This document shows positions 5,624-6,216 of a stretch of 6,216 nt of DNA, piece after piece (positions within the stretch are counted from its first letter, which is position 1; every line of letters begins with the position of its first letter). The notes under the pieces were generated by a model, which did no database searches, had not been told where the DNA came from, and was given only the letters and a program-made list of their open reading frames with translations. The stretch is from NCBI GenBank assembly GCA_016281675.1, contig JAEEJD010000066.1, forward strand, positions 1-6,216, given 5' to 3'. Made by a program: the position numbers and the translations under genes. This DNA comes from Lachnospiraceae bacterium. GTDB taxonomy: Bacteria > Bacillota_A > Clostridia > Lachnospirales > Lachnospiraceae.

Positions 5624-6216
5624 ATGAGAGCTTATGAACGACTGCTGAAATATGCGGTGATCCACACGACGAGCGATGAAAGCGCGGACACGGTACCTTC
5701 CACTGCCCGTCAGTTCGATCTCGCGAATGTCCTGGCGGAGGAGATGAAGACGCTTGGGATCGCCGATGTCACCGTGGATGAGCACTGTTATGTCACGGGG
5801 CATCTCGCACCGACGCCCGGGTATGAGGAGAAGCCGCGGATCGGTTTCATCGCGCATATGGATACGGCGCCGGACTGCTCGGGAGAGCAGGTGAAGCCGC
5901 AGATCATCCCGGATTATGACGGATCGGACATCACACTCGGAAACGGGCGGACGATCACCACGGCACAGTTCCCGCATCTTAAGACGCTCAAAGGCAGAAC
6001 GCTGATCACGACCGACGGCACGACGCTCCTTGGAGCGGATGATAAGGCCGGGATCGCCGAGATCCTGACAATGGCGGAGACCATACGGGAAGAGAACATC
6101 CCGCACGGTGCGATCTCCGTCGCTTTCACGCCGGACGAGGAGATCGGACATGGCGCGGAACTGCTGGATCTGTCCGCATTCGGCGCGGATTTCGCCTACA
6201 CCGTCGACGGCGGAGC
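5624..6216 (+). CDS. pepT: Peptidase T (tripeptide aminopeptidase, M20B), N-terminal part cut by window edge
   Basis: The first 197 residues of a cytoplasmic zinc tripeptidase that removes N-terminal residues from tripeptides late in peptide breakdown. Visible metal and catalytic motifs are IAHMDTAPD (76-84; His78 metal ligand, Asp80 next to it), LLGADDKAG (135-143, bridging Asp), TPDEEIGHGAE (169-179; Glu172/Glu173 catalytic base and ligand) and YTVDGG (192-197, second metal Asp). The opening YERLLKYAVIHTTSDE is the usual PepT start. Three in-frame ATGs occur at 5606, 5618 and 5624. The last is preferred because AAAGAGG (5611-5617) lies 6 bases before it. The lid domain and the final metal-binding His are beyond the window. 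The start is only about 31 bases after the preceding terminator's T-run, and no clear promoter is seen, so expression may rely on read-through or a promoter inside or before the terminator. Confidence 0.95.
   Translation, partial: MRAYERLLKYAVIHTTSDESADTVPSTARQFDLANVLAEEMKTLGIADVTVDEHCYVTGHLAPTPGYEEKPRIGFIAHMDTAPDCSGEQVKPQIIPDYDGSDITLGNGRTITTAQFPHLKTLKGRTLITTDGTTLLGADDKAGIAEILTMAETIREENIPHGAISVAFTPDEEIGHGAELLDLSAFGADFAYTVDGG

Noticed and set aside
5444..6151. Minus-strand open frame (235 codons) across the terminator and peptidase T
   Set aside because: It is antisense to motif-rich pepT and would run through the pfp terminator. Its arginine-rich translation fits codon-bias shadowing.

Overview
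The window looks like a piece of chromosome from an anaerobic Gram-positive bacterium, most likely a Clostridia/Lachnospiraceae-type organism. The basis is the strong AGGAGG-type ribosome binding sites, sigma-70-like promoters, a pyrophosphate-dependent phosphofructokinase of the long clade, and a flavodoxin/ferredoxin fusion of the kind common in such anaerobes. The assignment is an inference from gene content and style, not from a database match.

Layout, left to right. Positions 1-247 hold the N-terminal part of a TetR-family repressor on the minus strand, cut by the window edge. It is divergent from a plus-strand series: an alpha/beta hydrolase (379-1515), a stand-alone condensation-domain-like acyltransferase with an HHxxxDG motif (1662-2870), and a flavodoxin plus 2x[4Fe-4S] ferredoxin protein (2927-3688). 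The 131-bp divergent gap carries a promoter in each direction. The two promoters share one self-complementary -10 block, ATTATATAAT, and a perfect 15-bp palindrome next to the repressor's ribosome binding site is a good operator candidate. The simplest reading is a repressor-controlled accessory locus for making or remodelling an acylated or ester-type small molecule, with a redox partner. The substrate cannot be read from the sequence.

From 3867 the window changes character. A pyrophosphate-fructose-6-phosphate 1-phosphotransferase (3867-5525) has its own near-consensus promoter, a small 5'-UTR hairpin, a strong ribosome binding site and a Rho-independent terminator. It is followed by the start of peptidase T (5624 to the window end). 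These two are core-metabolism genes with clearly higher GC in sampled stretches (about 62-63%) than the hydrolase (about 40-42%). The left part may therefore be accessory or acquired DNA next to housekeeping genes.

No tRNA, rRNA, CRISPR array, insertion sequence or transposase was seen. The 178-bp gap before the phosphofructokinase and the 146-bp gap after the hydrolase contain only regulatory-type signals.
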